DNA of 64,000 bases from Fulvia fulva (Eukaryota > Ascomycota > Dothideomycetes > Mycosphaerellales > Mycosphaerellaceae). Below the pieces are notes generated by a model. The model had not been told where the DNA came from. It saw only the letters and a program-made list of their open reading frames with translations, and ran no database searches. Both the position numbers and the translations under genes were made by a program. The stretch lies in contig NC_063020.1 of assembly GCF_020509005.1 (NCBI RefSeq), positions 1,488,001 through 1,552,000 on the forward strand. Reading direction: 5' to 3'. Within the stretch, counting starts at the first letter, position 1. Each line of letters starts with the position of its first letter. Below are positions 11,933 to 20,686 of this stretch, piece by piece.

Positions 11933-12778
11933 CTCGATATCGTAGGAGCCTTCGACAACGTCTTATACTAAAGGCTAATATATATTCTATAGTAGAAAGG
12001 CATCCCCTAGTAGGTAACGACGTTCGTCTACTCCTTTCTCTAGGAACGGACGACATACCTAGTCCTAGGAAGGTACACGTCCGACCCGGTAAAGGTAGAG
12101 ACTAGAATACCTTAGGGATCTACTCTCTCCCCTATCCTGTTTCTAATATTTATGTCTAATCTAATCCCCCTACTCATCTCTCCGTAAACCTTAGTATCGG
12201 GGTTCGTAGACGACATAAACATCCTAGCCTAGTTAGACTCGACAGAAGAGAACTGTCGCCTCCTCGAAGATAGGCACAAGAAATGCGAGGAGTGGGCAAA
12301 GAAGCATAGTACCTAGTTCGCCCCTAAAAAGTACTAACTTATATACTTTAGTAAAGCGAGAACATACTATAATATAAAGGCGGCGGTAAGAATCTAAGGC
12401 TACGAGACAAAGCTATTAGCGGAGCTACGAGTACTAGGGATCTGGCTCGATCCGAAGCTAAGCTAGAATATATAGGTTAAGAAAGCCTAGAGTCGAGCAC
12501 AAGTTAACAAAGCCTCGATAAAGAGACTTACGGTATCTATATAGGGAGCAACATTCGACAAGGTAAGAGTAATGTATAAGGCGATCGTTAGACTAGCTAT
12601 GCTATACGGGGTATAGATTTAGGGAACAGGAGGCGTAGGCAAGCCGATCCCGAAACGGATAGAGCAACCCCTAAACAGGACATAGGTAGGCAACCTACGT
12701 AGGGTACTAGGCGTATATAAGACAACGTTAATAAGTACGGTAGAAATAGAGACAGGAACACTACTAATCGGCTAGTAC
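11933..12778 (+). mobile_element. LINE1 copy 2, 5' segment (RT palm)
   Basis: It begins inside the RT at the LDIAGAFDNV box (11933-11965). The FVDD box is near 12199-12212. It is interrupted at 12778 by the intact Gypsy element and resumes at 19752. It matches LINE1 copy 1 from base 1023. It is densely RIP-mutated with many TAG stops, and no gene function is possible. 12774-12778 (AGTAC) is the target duplicated by Gypsy. Confidence 0.9.
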
Positions 12779-12874
12779 TGTTACGGATCGGACACGACCG
12801 AAGGAGCGTCAGCCAATCAATAGCCCGCACTAATGACAGGCGCGGCCCACAGCTAGGCGGGCACAGCCGCTGCA

Positions 12875-12952
12875 GAGTGCCTGGAGTGCCTGGAGTGCCT
12901 GGAGTGCCTACGGACTTAGGCACAGTAGGCACGATAGGCACGGTAGGCACAG
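12875..12952 (+). repeat. Two 4 x 9-bp tandem arrays in the LTR U3
   Basis: Array one is GAGTGCCTG x3 plus GAGTGCCTA (12875-12910). Array two is TAGGCACNN x4 (12917-12952). They have the same period but different units and are separated by 6 bp. Both are repeated in the 3' LTR at 19421-19456 and 19463-19498. Such repeats in U3 often act as transcription-factor sites; that is inference here. Confidence 0.85.
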
Positions 12953-12974
12953 GAAAGGAATGGAATTTCCTTTG

Positions 12975-13016
12975 TATTTAGGAACGCATCGTACCCTTAT
13001 GGTTCGAGGCGTTCAA
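12975..13016 (+). promoter_or_regulatory. Putative Gypsy promoter: TATA-like box and RNA start
   Basis: TATTTA at 12975-12980 lies about 30 bp upstream of GAGGCGTTCAA (13006-13016). The latter is complementary to the primer-binding site and therefore a likely 5' end of the RNA if the element self-primes as Tf1 does. A 7-bp stem with a 6-nt loop (12954-12973) sits just upstream. Confidence 0.4.
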
Positions 13017-13205
13017 CTCACTGTTCAATATCACTGTTTGGAATACACCACAACCCAACCTCTGCCTCACTGCTGCTTGGTCTTTACAAGACGAGACAGC
13101 TACTGCTTCATCACTCTCCCTCACCTTCCATCGGCCACGAGACAAAACCCGATTGAGCTTGGTCTTCTGATCTTGTGATATCATTAGGTTATACCAAACC
13201 TAACA

Positions 13206-13217
13206 GCTTTGAACGCC
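13206..13217 (+). other. Primer-binding site, self-priming type
   Basis: GCTTTGAACGCC directly follows the 5' LTR. Its last nine bases (13209-13217) are complementary to GGCGTTCAA inside the LTR (13008-13016). I recognise no tRNA 3' end complement. In Tf1-group elements the 5' end of the RNA folds back to prime minus-strand synthesis, and this arrangement fits. There are three unpaired bases between LTR and match. Confidence 0.55.
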
Positions 13218-13224
13218 CTCAACG

Positions 13225-15225
13225 ATGGGAGATCGACAGAGTGACCGGGGAACACCCGCCCCCAGTGAAGCAAGCAGAGCCCGACGACCTCAGACCGCGA
13301 ACGATGCTATCAATGCCTTGGCTACTCATACAGGCAACGAATCCCTCAAGGTTGGCAAGCCAGAGTTCTTCTATGGCGACCGAGACAAGTTCGACACTTG
13401 GGTCTCTCAGATGGATATGTACTTCTTGTTCAACTCCATGACTGAGAACCTCAAGCCTATCTTTGCCACCACCTTCTTGAGAGGACGAGCACAGCATTGG
13501 GTCAAACCATTCCTTAGGAAATACCTGGATAGCAACGGAGAAGACAATGCTGACGGAGTCTTCAAGTCTTACAACCATCTCAAGCATGCTATGAAGAGCG
13601 TCTTTGGTGTCTCGAACGAGATTGCCACTGCCGTTCGTGTTATTCAGCACTTGACTCAGAAGACTTCCACAGCCGAATATGCTGCCAAGTTCCAGGAATA
13701 CGCGCAACTCACCGATTGGGACGACGAAGCACTTCAAGTCATGTATCGAAGAGGACTGAAGGAGCATGTCAAAGACGAGTTGATGAGGGACGGTCGGAAG
13801 ATCGATGGCTTAGGCGACCTAGTCCAAGTCACGATCGATCTTGACGACAAGCTCTACGAGAGAGCTATGGAACGACGATACGACTCCAAGGTATCTGGAA
13901 AGGCCGGATACACGCCAGGCTACGACAACCGTAACAGAGGTTTCAACGACAACTACAACAAACCCAAGGACAAGCCGTACTACGGACCACAGCCAATGGA
14001 GCTCGACGTTACCGAGAAAGGTCGCAAGATCAGGAACAGCAAGGGGAACAGAAGACCCCCGAGTTCAAGAGAAACACGAACTTGCTATGGATGCGGCAAA
14101 CCTGGCCACATAGCAAGGGACTGCCGCGGTAAGAATATGGTGCGCCGCGAACAGTTCAACATGATGCAACGACGAACTAGTAAATCTGAGAGCAGTGTTG
14201 AGTCTCTGGGAGACATCGACTATACTCGGAGAGTGGAGGAGAGAGCTAGCAATGGAAGCACGGAGCCTCTCCTGGACCCCTCACAAGGACGAGGAGGATG
14301 CCATGGGCAGCAAATGGTGGTCATTCCATTCGAGCTGCAGAACCAGCCACGACAGTTCAACATGATGGCACGAAGAGTCGACTACGAAATCGAGTCCGAA
14401 TCTCGAAATGGTCACGGAAGCCTTCATTGGCGATTCTGTTACCAAGACTCGTGTCAGGTTCACTACTCCGCGAAATCAGGAGCAGGGTATTGGCCTCAGC
14501 AACCGCGAGGAACCCTGGGAGCAACACATAGGCAAGACGCCACGCTCCAAGAAGTGGACATCGACGAATCCTGCTTCGACGACGATGGAAGCGACAAAGA
14601 AAATCAGGACCCAGGATGGAACGGATCGTGGTCACCGGAACCACAGGAAGAAAGTCAAGAAACCACCGGGCTGGATACCATCGAGGAAGACCAGGACCCG
14701 GAAGAATCAAGCGAAGAAGATTCCTCCGAAGGAGAAGAGAGCGACACTGACGACGACAACGAACAAATGACCTTCACCGTAGACGCACCGAAGAAGCTCT
14801 ACGACATGATAATTCACCTGCAACGAAGGCATGAAGAATTCCTACCGAAAATAGGCGGACGACGAATGCTACACTCCATTGAGTTTGACAAGACACTCGA
14901 CACCCTACGAGGCATGGCCTGGGGATACCCACTCATGGAAACGACCGAAAACCTAGCAACTGCTGTCACAGAGCGACCGCCGATAGGAAGTAGAATGATA
15001 GGTACCGGATACCTCACACCGTCAGGAACATTCGTATCAAACGAATTGCGCAACATGGTGCAGCACGCACGCGCACTCTACTCAGAAACGCAGAAGATCC
15101 AGGAACGTCATCGAGTACAGATGTGGACACAGAAAGGCTCGCGCCAGGTTCAAGCGGAGGCCTCGAGACACGAAGCACGACGTTCCACATACGAACAGGG
15201 AAAAGGATCAACTCCCCAGGAATGA
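13225..15225 (+). CDS. Gag of the intact Gypsy element
   Basis: A 666-codon structural protein that would form the virus-like particle and bind the RNA. The start ATG lies 19 bp after the LTR. Residues about 45-230 form the retrotransposon Gag helical domain (FYGDRDKFDTWV...FNSM; FLRGRAQHWVKP). A CCHC zinc knuckle CX2CX4HX4C lies at residues 287-300 (14083 onward). It is followed by a long, strongly acidic Glu/Asp/Ser tract (about residues 440-515), then about 150 further residues. It is longer than many Gypsy Gags because of this C-terminal extension. The stop TGA (15223-15225) overlaps a possible pol ATG (15222) as ATGA, and a slippery heptamer lies 18 bases upstream. No RIP damage. Confidence 0.95.
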   Translation: MGDRQSDRGTPAPSEASRARRPQTANDAINALATHTGNESLKVGKPEFFYGDRDKFDTWVSQMDMYFLFNSMTENLKPIFATTFLRGRAQHWVKPFLRKYLDSNGEDNADGVFKSYNHLKHAMKSVFGVSNEIATAVRVIQHLTQKTSTAEYAAKFQEYAQLTDWDDEALQVMYRRGLKEHVKDELMRDGRKIDGLGDLVQVTIDLDDKLYERAMERRYDSKVSGKAGYTPGYDNRNRGFNDNYNKPKDKPYYGPQPMELDVTEKGRKIRNSKGNRRPPSSRETRTCYGCGKPGHIARDCRGKNMVRREQFNMMQRRTSKSESSVESLGDIDYTRRVEERASNGSTEPLLDPSQGRGGCHGQQMVVIPFELQNQPRQFNMMARRVDYEIESESRNGHGSLHWRFCYQDSCQVHYSAKSGAGYWPQQPRGTLGATHRQDATLQEVDIDESCFDDDGSDKENQDPGWNGSWSPEPQEESQETTGLDTIEEDQDPEESSEEDSSEGEESDTDDDNEQMTFTVDAPKKLYDMIIHLQRRHEEFLPKIGGRRMLHSIEFDKTLDTLRGMAWGYPLMETTENLATAVTERPPIGSRMIGTGYLTPSGTFVSNELRNMVQHARALYSETQKIQERHRVQMWTQKGSRQVQAEASRHEARRSTYEQGKGSTPQE

Positions 15226-18200
15226 GCGACCGAAGGGAGTTATGCAACACAGAAAAGGCTCAAGCATCACCAACGACAACAGTGTTTCGAACCAAGATTA
15301 TCGTCAACGGGCACAAGACAGATGCCATGATAGATTCCGGAGCGAGCGGGAATTTTGCCTCCGAATCATTTGTTACAAGAAACAGGATCGCTACCTGTAA
15401 GAAGAAAGAGGGTTATGAATTGATCGCGGTAGACGGATCATCCTTACCCAGCGTGGAGCGCGAGACGATACCGCTACCACTTGCTATCCAACGGCACCAC
15501 GAGGAGATTACCTTGGATGTTACTGATATGGCCAGTCATGACATCGTACTAGGTATGCCTTGGTTGAGAAAGCACAACCCAGTAATCGACTGGAGAAGAG
15601 GAGTACTCACATTTAGGGAATGCGAATGCGTTATCGACATTCAGCCTGCGCAGTGGCAGCGTTCACTGGCAGATGAGGCAAGGAAACAGCTCAACAGGAT
15701 ACAGCTTGCGCCGACTAGAAGGACAGAAGAACCACCTTCGACCGGGACAGACACTGGCGTGGGGCCGCCGGGTCACGAAGTCACTGGAAGTGATGGAAGT
15801 AACGCACCATCGAAGGATACCAACATCTCAGAGTTGAGTATTCCCAAGGAGTATCGCAAGTGGTCGCGACTCTTTGAAGAGGAAAGAGGCAAGGACGCCT
15901 TACCTAAGCACCAACCATGGGATCACAAGATAAACATTCAGCCAGGGAAAGAGCCTCCATGGGGACCCCTATATCAAATGTCTGAGAAAGAGCTACAGAC
16001 CCTACGAGAATGGCTGAAGGAGAAGCTAGCCAAAGGATGGATACGACGATCCACCTCAAGTGCAGGAACTCCATGCATGTTCGTTCCAAAAGCAAACGGG
16101 AAACTACGACTCGTACAAGACTACCGAAAGTTGAACGAGATCACGATCAAGAACCGATATCCGCTACCCAACATCGAAGAAGCACAAGACAGATTAACCG
16201 GATCAGACTGGTACACGAAGATTGACCTACGAGACGCCTTCTATGCTATCCGAATGGCAGAAGGAGAAGAATGGAAAACCGCTTTCAGGACAAGATACGG
16301 ACTCTACGAATTCTTGGTCATGCCAATGGGATTGACCAACGCACCCGCATCCTGCCAGGACCTTGTCAACGAAACACTTAGAGACCTACTCGACGTATGC
16401 GTCATTGCTTACATGGACGACATACTGGTCTACACAAAAGGATCCCTCCAGGAACATACCAAGCAAGTTCAAGATGTGTTCGAACGACTCACGAAGTCCG
16501 GATTCAAGACAGCACCCGAGAAATGCGAATTCCACAAGAAAGAAGTCAAGTTTTTAGGCTTTATCATCAGTACAACAGGGATAACGATCGACCCTGCAAA
16601 GACACAGTCAATCAGAGAATGGCCAGAACCGAAGACAGTCAAGGATGTACAGTCATTCCTTGGACTCGCCAACTACAACCGGAAATTCATTAAGGACTAT
16701 TCAAAGACAGCAGCACCAATGACGATGCTTACAAGAAAAGACGTCAACTGGAAATGGGGAAAAGAACAGACCGAAGCGTTCAAAAGACTCAAGGAACAGT
16801 GCGCTTCAGCCCCAACGCTTCGACTATTCGATGGTAGCAAGGAAGTCCACATCGAGACCGACGCGTCTGATATGGCAATAGGCGCATGTCTAACACAGAC
16901 ACACGATGGGAAAAGACACCCAGTGGCCTATTATTCCCGGAAAATGACCACAGCGGAACAGAACTACGACATCCATGACAAGGAGCTTCTAGCCATTGTT
17001 GCCGCCATGCAACATTGGAGAGTGTACGTCGAGGGCCCACCGAAGTTAACGATTCTTTCAGACCACAAGAATCTCACGTACTTCACGACGACGAAGGAAC
17101 TTACCCGAAGACAAGCCCGCTGGTCGGAGCTGCTTGGGCAGTACAAGTTCGAAATCAAATACACTCCAGGAACAGAGAACGGCCGCGCAGATGCGCTGAG
17201 CCGAAGAAGCGATTACATGGAAGGAAAAGAACCAGTGCAACACAAAATACTTAAGACAAACCCCGACGGAAGTCTTAGTGCCAACACGAGAGAGTTCAAC
17301 AACATTGTACGAATCCTAAGCGACAAGGAAGAACAGTTCCCTATATCGCAAGGAAAGTACCAAGTACCAAAGGATCGAGAAGAAGAATGCATACGACAAC
17401 ATCACGACGAGCCAACATACGGACATCCTGGAACTTCAAAGACAGTCGACCTAATACAGCGCAGCTTCTCATTCCCACAGATGAGACTTAAGGTGCTACG
17501 CTACATCAAGAAATGCGTACACTGCCAACAAAACAAAGCTGCACGGCACGCGAAATACGGTCACCTACAGTTCAGGACACCACCAACGAAACCATGGGAC
17601 GAGGTTACGATGGACTTCATTACGAAACTCCCGAGGTCAAAGGATCGAATCACAGGACAAGCCTATGACATGATACTAGTCATGGTCGACAGACTCACAA
17701 AATATGCACACTTCATTCCTGCATCAGAAATATACACTGCAGAGCAGCTCGGATACCTCGTACTGGACAGATTGATCCGATATCACGGATTCCCGGAAGT
17801 ATTCATTACAGACAGAGACAAGCTCTTCACATCAAACTACTGGAAGACGCTCATGGGAACGATTGGAATCAAGCACAAGTTGTCAACAGCATACCATCCA
17901 GAGACGGATGGGCAAACGGAAAGAACGAACCAGACACTCGAGCAATACCTACGGCACTACATCAACTACGCACAAGACAACTGGGTTTCATTACTGCCAA
18001 TGGCGCAGATCGCACTGAACAACCACAAATCAGAGACAACTTCGACGACGCCATTTTATGCGAACTTTGGCAAGGACCCTAACCTATCCGGAACACCTGG
18101 ATCCCACCCACAGGCCGAGAGAGCAATCGTGACGACGGAAACTCTCAAGGAAGTGCACAAAGAAGCACGCAAGGCGATCGAAGATGCACAACAAAGACTG

Positions 18201-18725
18201 TCTCAACGACGGCAAGACGAGAGAAAAATGGCACCTCTGCTAAAAGAGGGGGATAAGGTCTATCTCCTCACAAAAAACCTGAAGACAAGAAGACAGACCA
18301 AGAAACTGGATCACGTTAAGGTCGGACCATTTTTTATCGACAAAGTCGTAGGACCAGTCAACTACCGACTACGACTACCACCTGATGCGAAAATCCACCC
18401 GGTCTTCCATATCTCCAAGTTGGAACCAGCGGACGCCGAAACACCTTGCCAGGAGAGCTTCCATTTCGAGCCGGAAGCAGAAAACGAATTTGAAGTCGAA
18501 AAAATCCTAGACAAGAAGGGTCAGCGATACCTTGTCAAATGGAAAGGATACGACGAATCAGAAAATACCTGGGAACCAAGAATTAATCTGGCGAACTGCT
18601 ACCAGCTTCTGCGACAGTTCCAGAAGTGGCGCCAAGATTCCCGGAAACAAGAAGCTCAGGAACGGAGAGCAAGTCCGGATCAGACCAGAAGTCGTCCGAA
18701 ATACCCTCACGCAAGGACCAAGTAG
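15123..18725 (+). CDS. Pol of the intact Gypsy element: PR-RT-RH-INT-chromodomain
   Basis: Open frame of 1200 codons, -1 relative to gag. The ATG at 15123 lies in the overlap; the ATG at 15222 (residue 34) or a frameshift near 15198 may be the true entry. Aspartic protease DSGAS is at residues 71-75. RT has YMDD at 430-433 (16410-16421). RNase H ETDASD has Asp 580. Integrase has an HHCC zinc region (about 760-805), then D831, D897 and E933 (D-X35-E). A GPY/F-like region (VGPFFIDKVVGP) lies near 1060-1075. The C-terminal chromodomain (EFEVEKIL...YLVKWKGY...TWEP, about 1120-1165) probably guides insertion to methylated-histone chromatin. All catalytic residues are present and there are no stops, so this copy looks competent. 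Confidence 0.96.
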   Translation: MDTERLAPGSSGGLETRSTTFHIRTGKRINSPGMSDRRELCNTEKAQASPTTTVFRTKIIVNGHKTDAMIDSGASGNFASESFVTRNRIATCKKKEGYELIAVDGSSLPSVERETIPLPLAIQRHHEEITLDVTDMASHDIVLGMPWLRKHNPVIDWRRGVLTFRECECVIDIQPAQWQRSLADEARKQLNRIQLAPTRRTEEPPSTGTDTGVGPPGHEVTGSDGSNAPSKDTNISELSIPKEYRKWSRLFEEERGKDALPKHQPWDHKINIQPGKEPPWGPLYQMSEKELQTLREWLKEKLAKGWIRRSTSSAGTPCMFVPKANGKLRLVQDYRKLNEITIKNRYPLPNIEEAQDRLTGSDWYTKIDLRDAFYAIRMAEGEEWKTAFRTRYGLYEFLVMPMGLTNAPASCQDLVNETLRDLLDVCVIAYMDDILVYTKGSLQEHTKQVQDVFERLTKSGFKTAPEKCEFHKKEVKFLGFIISTTGITIDPAKTQSIREWPEPKTVKDVQSFLGLANYNRKFIKDYSKTAAPMTMLTRKDVNWKWGKEQTEAFKRLKEQCASAPTLRLFDGSKEVHIETDASDMAIGACLTQTHDGKRHPVAYYSRKMTTAEQNYDIHDKELLAIVAAMQHWRVYVEGPPKLTILSDHKNLTYFTTTKELTRRQARWSELLGQYKFEIKYTPGTENGRADALSRRSDYMEGKEPVQHKILKTNPDGSLSANTREFNNIVRILSDKEEQFPISQGKYQVPKDREEECIRQHHDEPTYGHPGTSKTVDLIQRSFSFPQMRLKVLRYIKKCVHCQQNKAARHAKYGHLQFRTPPTKPWDEVTMDFITKLPRSKDRITGQAYDMILVMVDRLTKYAHFIPASEIYTAEQLGYLVLDRLIRYHGFPEVFITDRDKLFTSNYWKTLMGTIGIKHKLSTAYHPETDGQTERTNQTLEQYLRHYINYAQDNWVSLLPMAQIALNNHKSETTSTTPFYANFGKDPNLSGTPGSHPQAERAIVTTETLKEVHKEARKAIEDAQQRLSQRRQDERKMAPLLKEGDKVYLLTKNLKTRRQTKKLDHVKVGPFFIDKVVGPVNYRLRLPPDAKIHPVFHISKLEPADAETPCQESFHFEPEAENEFEVEKILDKKGQRYLVKWKGYDESENTWEPRINLANCYQLLRQFQKWRQDSRKQEAQERRASPDQTRSRPKYPHARTK
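15198..15225 (+). promoter_or_regulatory. Candidate gag-pol recoding signals
   Basis: G_GGA_AAA (15198-15204) fits the X_XXY_YYZ slippery pattern in gag phase, and a -1 slip there enters the pol frame. ATGA at 15222-15225 overlaps the gag stop with an in-frame pol ATG, which would allow termination-reinitiation. Which one is used cannot be told from sequence. Confidence 0.45.
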
Positions 18726-19290
18726 GAGGGGAAAGAGACAGCGAGGGACCTGGGACCACGTCTTCGTCCGGAAGCTCCATGAGGGCAGCCTCCTCCACTG
18801 CGATCGCCTCGGTCTCTCGACGCTCTAGAAGCTCCAGCTCCCTTTGGAGACGGGCCTTCTTCTCCCAAGCGGCGGCCTCTTCCTCCTGTATCCTCCGGCG
18901 CACGACCTCTTCTTCCTGTATCCTTCGAAGCGAAGCCTCGTATGCTTCATTAAGCTCCCGCATCTTTCGACGATGCTCCGACATCTTTTTCTCGAGAGCC
19001 TCGCGCTGACGGCGCAGACGCGACCATTCCGCCTCTGTAACCTTGACATTACAGTCGCGACGATTTTCCTTTGTACAGACACCACACCGACCAGACCCGA
19101 CATGGACACGACAGACCGACTTCGTCTCGCGACAGTGGAGACAGGGACGAACCATGATTTCGCCCAGGGCTTCGATTTTCTCGGATTGACGAATGCGACG
19201 TTCGGTGCTGGAAGGTTTCAGCTTGGGCATGTTGAAGGAAAGAAGAGAGCCATGACGACCGCTCAAACCAAGGAGACCTCGATTATTCAT
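18583..19290 (-). CDS. Antisense ORF: Zn2Cys6-like cluster plus coiled coil, carried by the Gypsy element
   Basis: 235 codons antisense to the retrotransposon, between pol and the 3' LTR; its last 48 codons overlap the end of pol (18583-18725). Met1 is at 19290 and a second Met at residue 21 could also start. Cysteines at 50, 53, 60, 69, 72 and 80 give CX2CX6CX8CX2CX7C, exactly within the spacing rule of fungal Zn2Cys6 (GAL4-type) clusters, although the usual Lys-rich loop is weak. Residues about 86-165 are highly charged heptad-like sequence (Arg/Glu/Leu, with a repeated RRIQEEE), a likely coiled coil. The C-terminus is acidic with Ser/Pro. Antisense placement with no RIP damage suggests a selected gene rather than a shadow. 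Function unknown; DNA or RNA binding and regulation of the element are guesses. Confidence 0.7.
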   Translation of the reverse strand: MNNRGLLGLSGRHGSLLSFNMPKLKPSSTERRIRQSEKIEALGEIMVRPCLHCRETKSVCRVHVGSGRCGVCTKENRRDCNVKVTEAEWSRLRRQREALEKKMSEHRRKMRELNEAYEASLRRIQEEEVVRRRIQEEEAAAWEKKARLQRELELLERRETEAIAVEEAALMELPDEDVVPGPSLSLSPPTWSLREGISDDFWSDPDLLSVPELLVSGNLGATSGTVAEAGSSSPD

Positions 19291-19309
19291 AAGCTCGGGA
19301 CGAGCTAAG

Positions 19310-19324
19310 CTAGAGAGGGGATGG
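19310..19324 (+). other. Polypurine tract of the intact Gypsy
   Basis: Purine-rich AGAGAGGGGATGG directly upstream of the 3' LTR, the normal site for plus-strand priming. Confidence 0.75.
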
Positions 19325-19751
19325 TGTTACGGATCGGACACGACCGAAGGAGCGTCAGCCAATCAATAGCCCGCACTAATGACAGGCGCGGCCCACAGCT
19401 AGGCGGGCACAGCCGCTGCAGAGTGCCTGGAGTGCCTGGAGTGCCTGGAGTGCCTACGGACTTAGGCACAGTAGGCACGATAGGCACGGTAGGCACAGGA
19501 AAGGAATGGAATTTCCTTTGTATTTAGGAACGCATCGTACCCTTATGGTTCGAGGCGTTCAACTCACTGTTCAATATCACTGTTTGGAATACACCACAAC
19601 CCAACCTCTGCCTCACTGCTGCTTGGTCTTTACAAGACGAGACAGCTACTGCTTCATCACTCTCCCTCACCTTCCATCGGCCACGAGACAAAACCCGATT
19701 GAGCTTGGTCTTCTGATCTTGTGATATCATTAGGTTATACCAAACCTAACA
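19325..19751 (+). repeat. 3' LTR of the intact Gypsy
   Basis: 427 bp. By eye it is identical to the 5' LTR, including both 9-bp arrays (19421-19456, 19463-19498). It is followed by the TSD AGTAC (19752-19756), after which LINE1 sequence resumes in phase (ATCCGGGG). Confidence 0.95.
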
Positions 19752-20671
19752 AGTACATCCGGGGAATAAGAATTCAATACGCGGTAAGGACGACAGGTTA
19801 CCTAGTACAAACTACGATCTAGGAGGTAAGGAATAAGATAGAAAGCCACTACCGGAGAGGGGCCGGACATAGGACAAGCCAAAAAGAGGATGACCTTACT
19901 ACCTTTACGGCTATATAGATAAGCACCGAATGGCTAGCACGAAAAGAGGAGAAGCGTAGGACTCGCTAGGCCGGCGGGAGCAAGGCTAAGACCTAAAGCC
20001 TAGCGGAATAGATAGCGAGCTACCTATAGGAGTAGGACTAGAAAAAGAAGCCCCCTAAGACAATAGGCCCGATAGCGCTCCGAGCCTTCTAGAGACATAA
20101 TTACTAGCTATATAGGGACCTAATAAGGGCCGAGGCAAGCATAGCGATCCAAATTAGGTCCGAACATATTAGGTTAAGGGCCTACCTGTTTAGAAGACGC
20201 GTACTAGACATCTATAGCCTAGCCTACTAGTGTGGCTACCTATCGTAAAACCTAGAACATATACTACTACGATGCCCGTAGTAGGCGAGAGGTAGGGGAA
20301 ATTAGAGGCACTAAGCGGGAAGGAGAGACTACAAGTTAATTATTAGGGACAAAGGCAACATTCGCCGAATCTCTCGGTAGATACTATAGTAGGGATACCT
20401 CTAGTAGTTTAGCCTCGCTAGCGAGACGGAGGAGTAGATAGACAAGAGGCGGAAGCTAGGGGGTAGCAGATAGGGTAGTTATTCGGGTAGGCCTATAACA
20501 CTAGCGTACCCCTAATAAGGGAAAATTAAGACAATAACTAGGAGGAAAAGATAGGCGGGAAGGAGGAGGGGTTTTTACTAACACGGTTTCCCCTCTATAT
20601 ATACGAAAACAAGATAGCATAGCTATATAGGCCAAAGGGCACTATAATAGCTTAATAAAATATCTATCTAT
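19752..20671 (+). mobile_element. LINE1 copy 2, 3' segment
   Basis: Continuation of LINE1 from 12778: the C-terminal domain (RIP-broken, zinc-finger cysteines near 20222-20280 partly changed to Tyr), the 3' UTR motif at 20570-20600, and a (TATC)n tail near 20660-20673. It is followed by the right TSD CTATTTCTAGGAGTA (20672-20686), whose left copy precedes W2 at 10838-10852. This TSD shows that W2 plus LINE1 inserted as a single unit. Confidence 0.92.
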
Positions 20672-20686
20672 CTATTTCTAGGAGTA

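Larger units (their letters stand above)
12779..13205 (+). repeat. 5' LTR of the intact Gypsy
   Basis: Starts TGTTACGGATC, ends CCAAACCTAACA. Promoter-like signs: CCAAT at 12813-12817, two arrays of 9-bp repeats (12875-12910 and 12917-12952), a perfect 7-bp stem-loop at 12954-12973, and TATTTA at 12975-12980 about 30 bp before the putative RNA start near 13006. The start is inferred from the complementarity between GGCGTTCAA (13008-13016) and the primer-binding site. Confidence 0.95.
12779..19751 (+). mobile_element. Intact Ty3/Gypsy chromovirus-type LTR retrotransposon
   Basis: A 6973-bp complete element: 427-bp LTRs (12779-13205 and 19325-19751) that I read as identical, TG...CA ends, TSD AGTAC at 12774-12778 and 19752-19756, a primer-binding region directly after the 5' LTR, gag, pol (protease-RT-RNase H-integrase-chromodomain), an antisense ORF, and a polypurine tract. 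Base composition differs sharply from everything around it: CpA/TpG is normal and there are no RIP stops. It sits in a RIP-wrecked LINE1, so it arrived after that LINE was mutated. Retrotransposon clade: Tf1/sushi-like chromovirus by domain order and the self-priming signature. Confidence 0.97.

Noticed and set aside
12597..12950. Minus-strand frames of 117 and 63 codons rich in TPG/TVP repeats over the Gypsy LTRs (also 19305-19496)
   Set aside because: They are translations of the 9-bp tandem arrays in the LTR and run into host LINE1. No start context or family support.
12960..13184. 72-codon (+) and 68-codon (-) frames in both LTRs
   Set aside because: Short overlapping frames on opposite strands within regulatory LTR sequence; duplicated only because the LTR is.
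18626..19308. Plus-strand frames of 127 and 154 codons opposite the antisense ORF
   Set aside because: Low-complexity Ser-rich complements of the coiled-coil ORF. The minus frame has the ordered cysteine pattern and is preferred, though this is a judgement.
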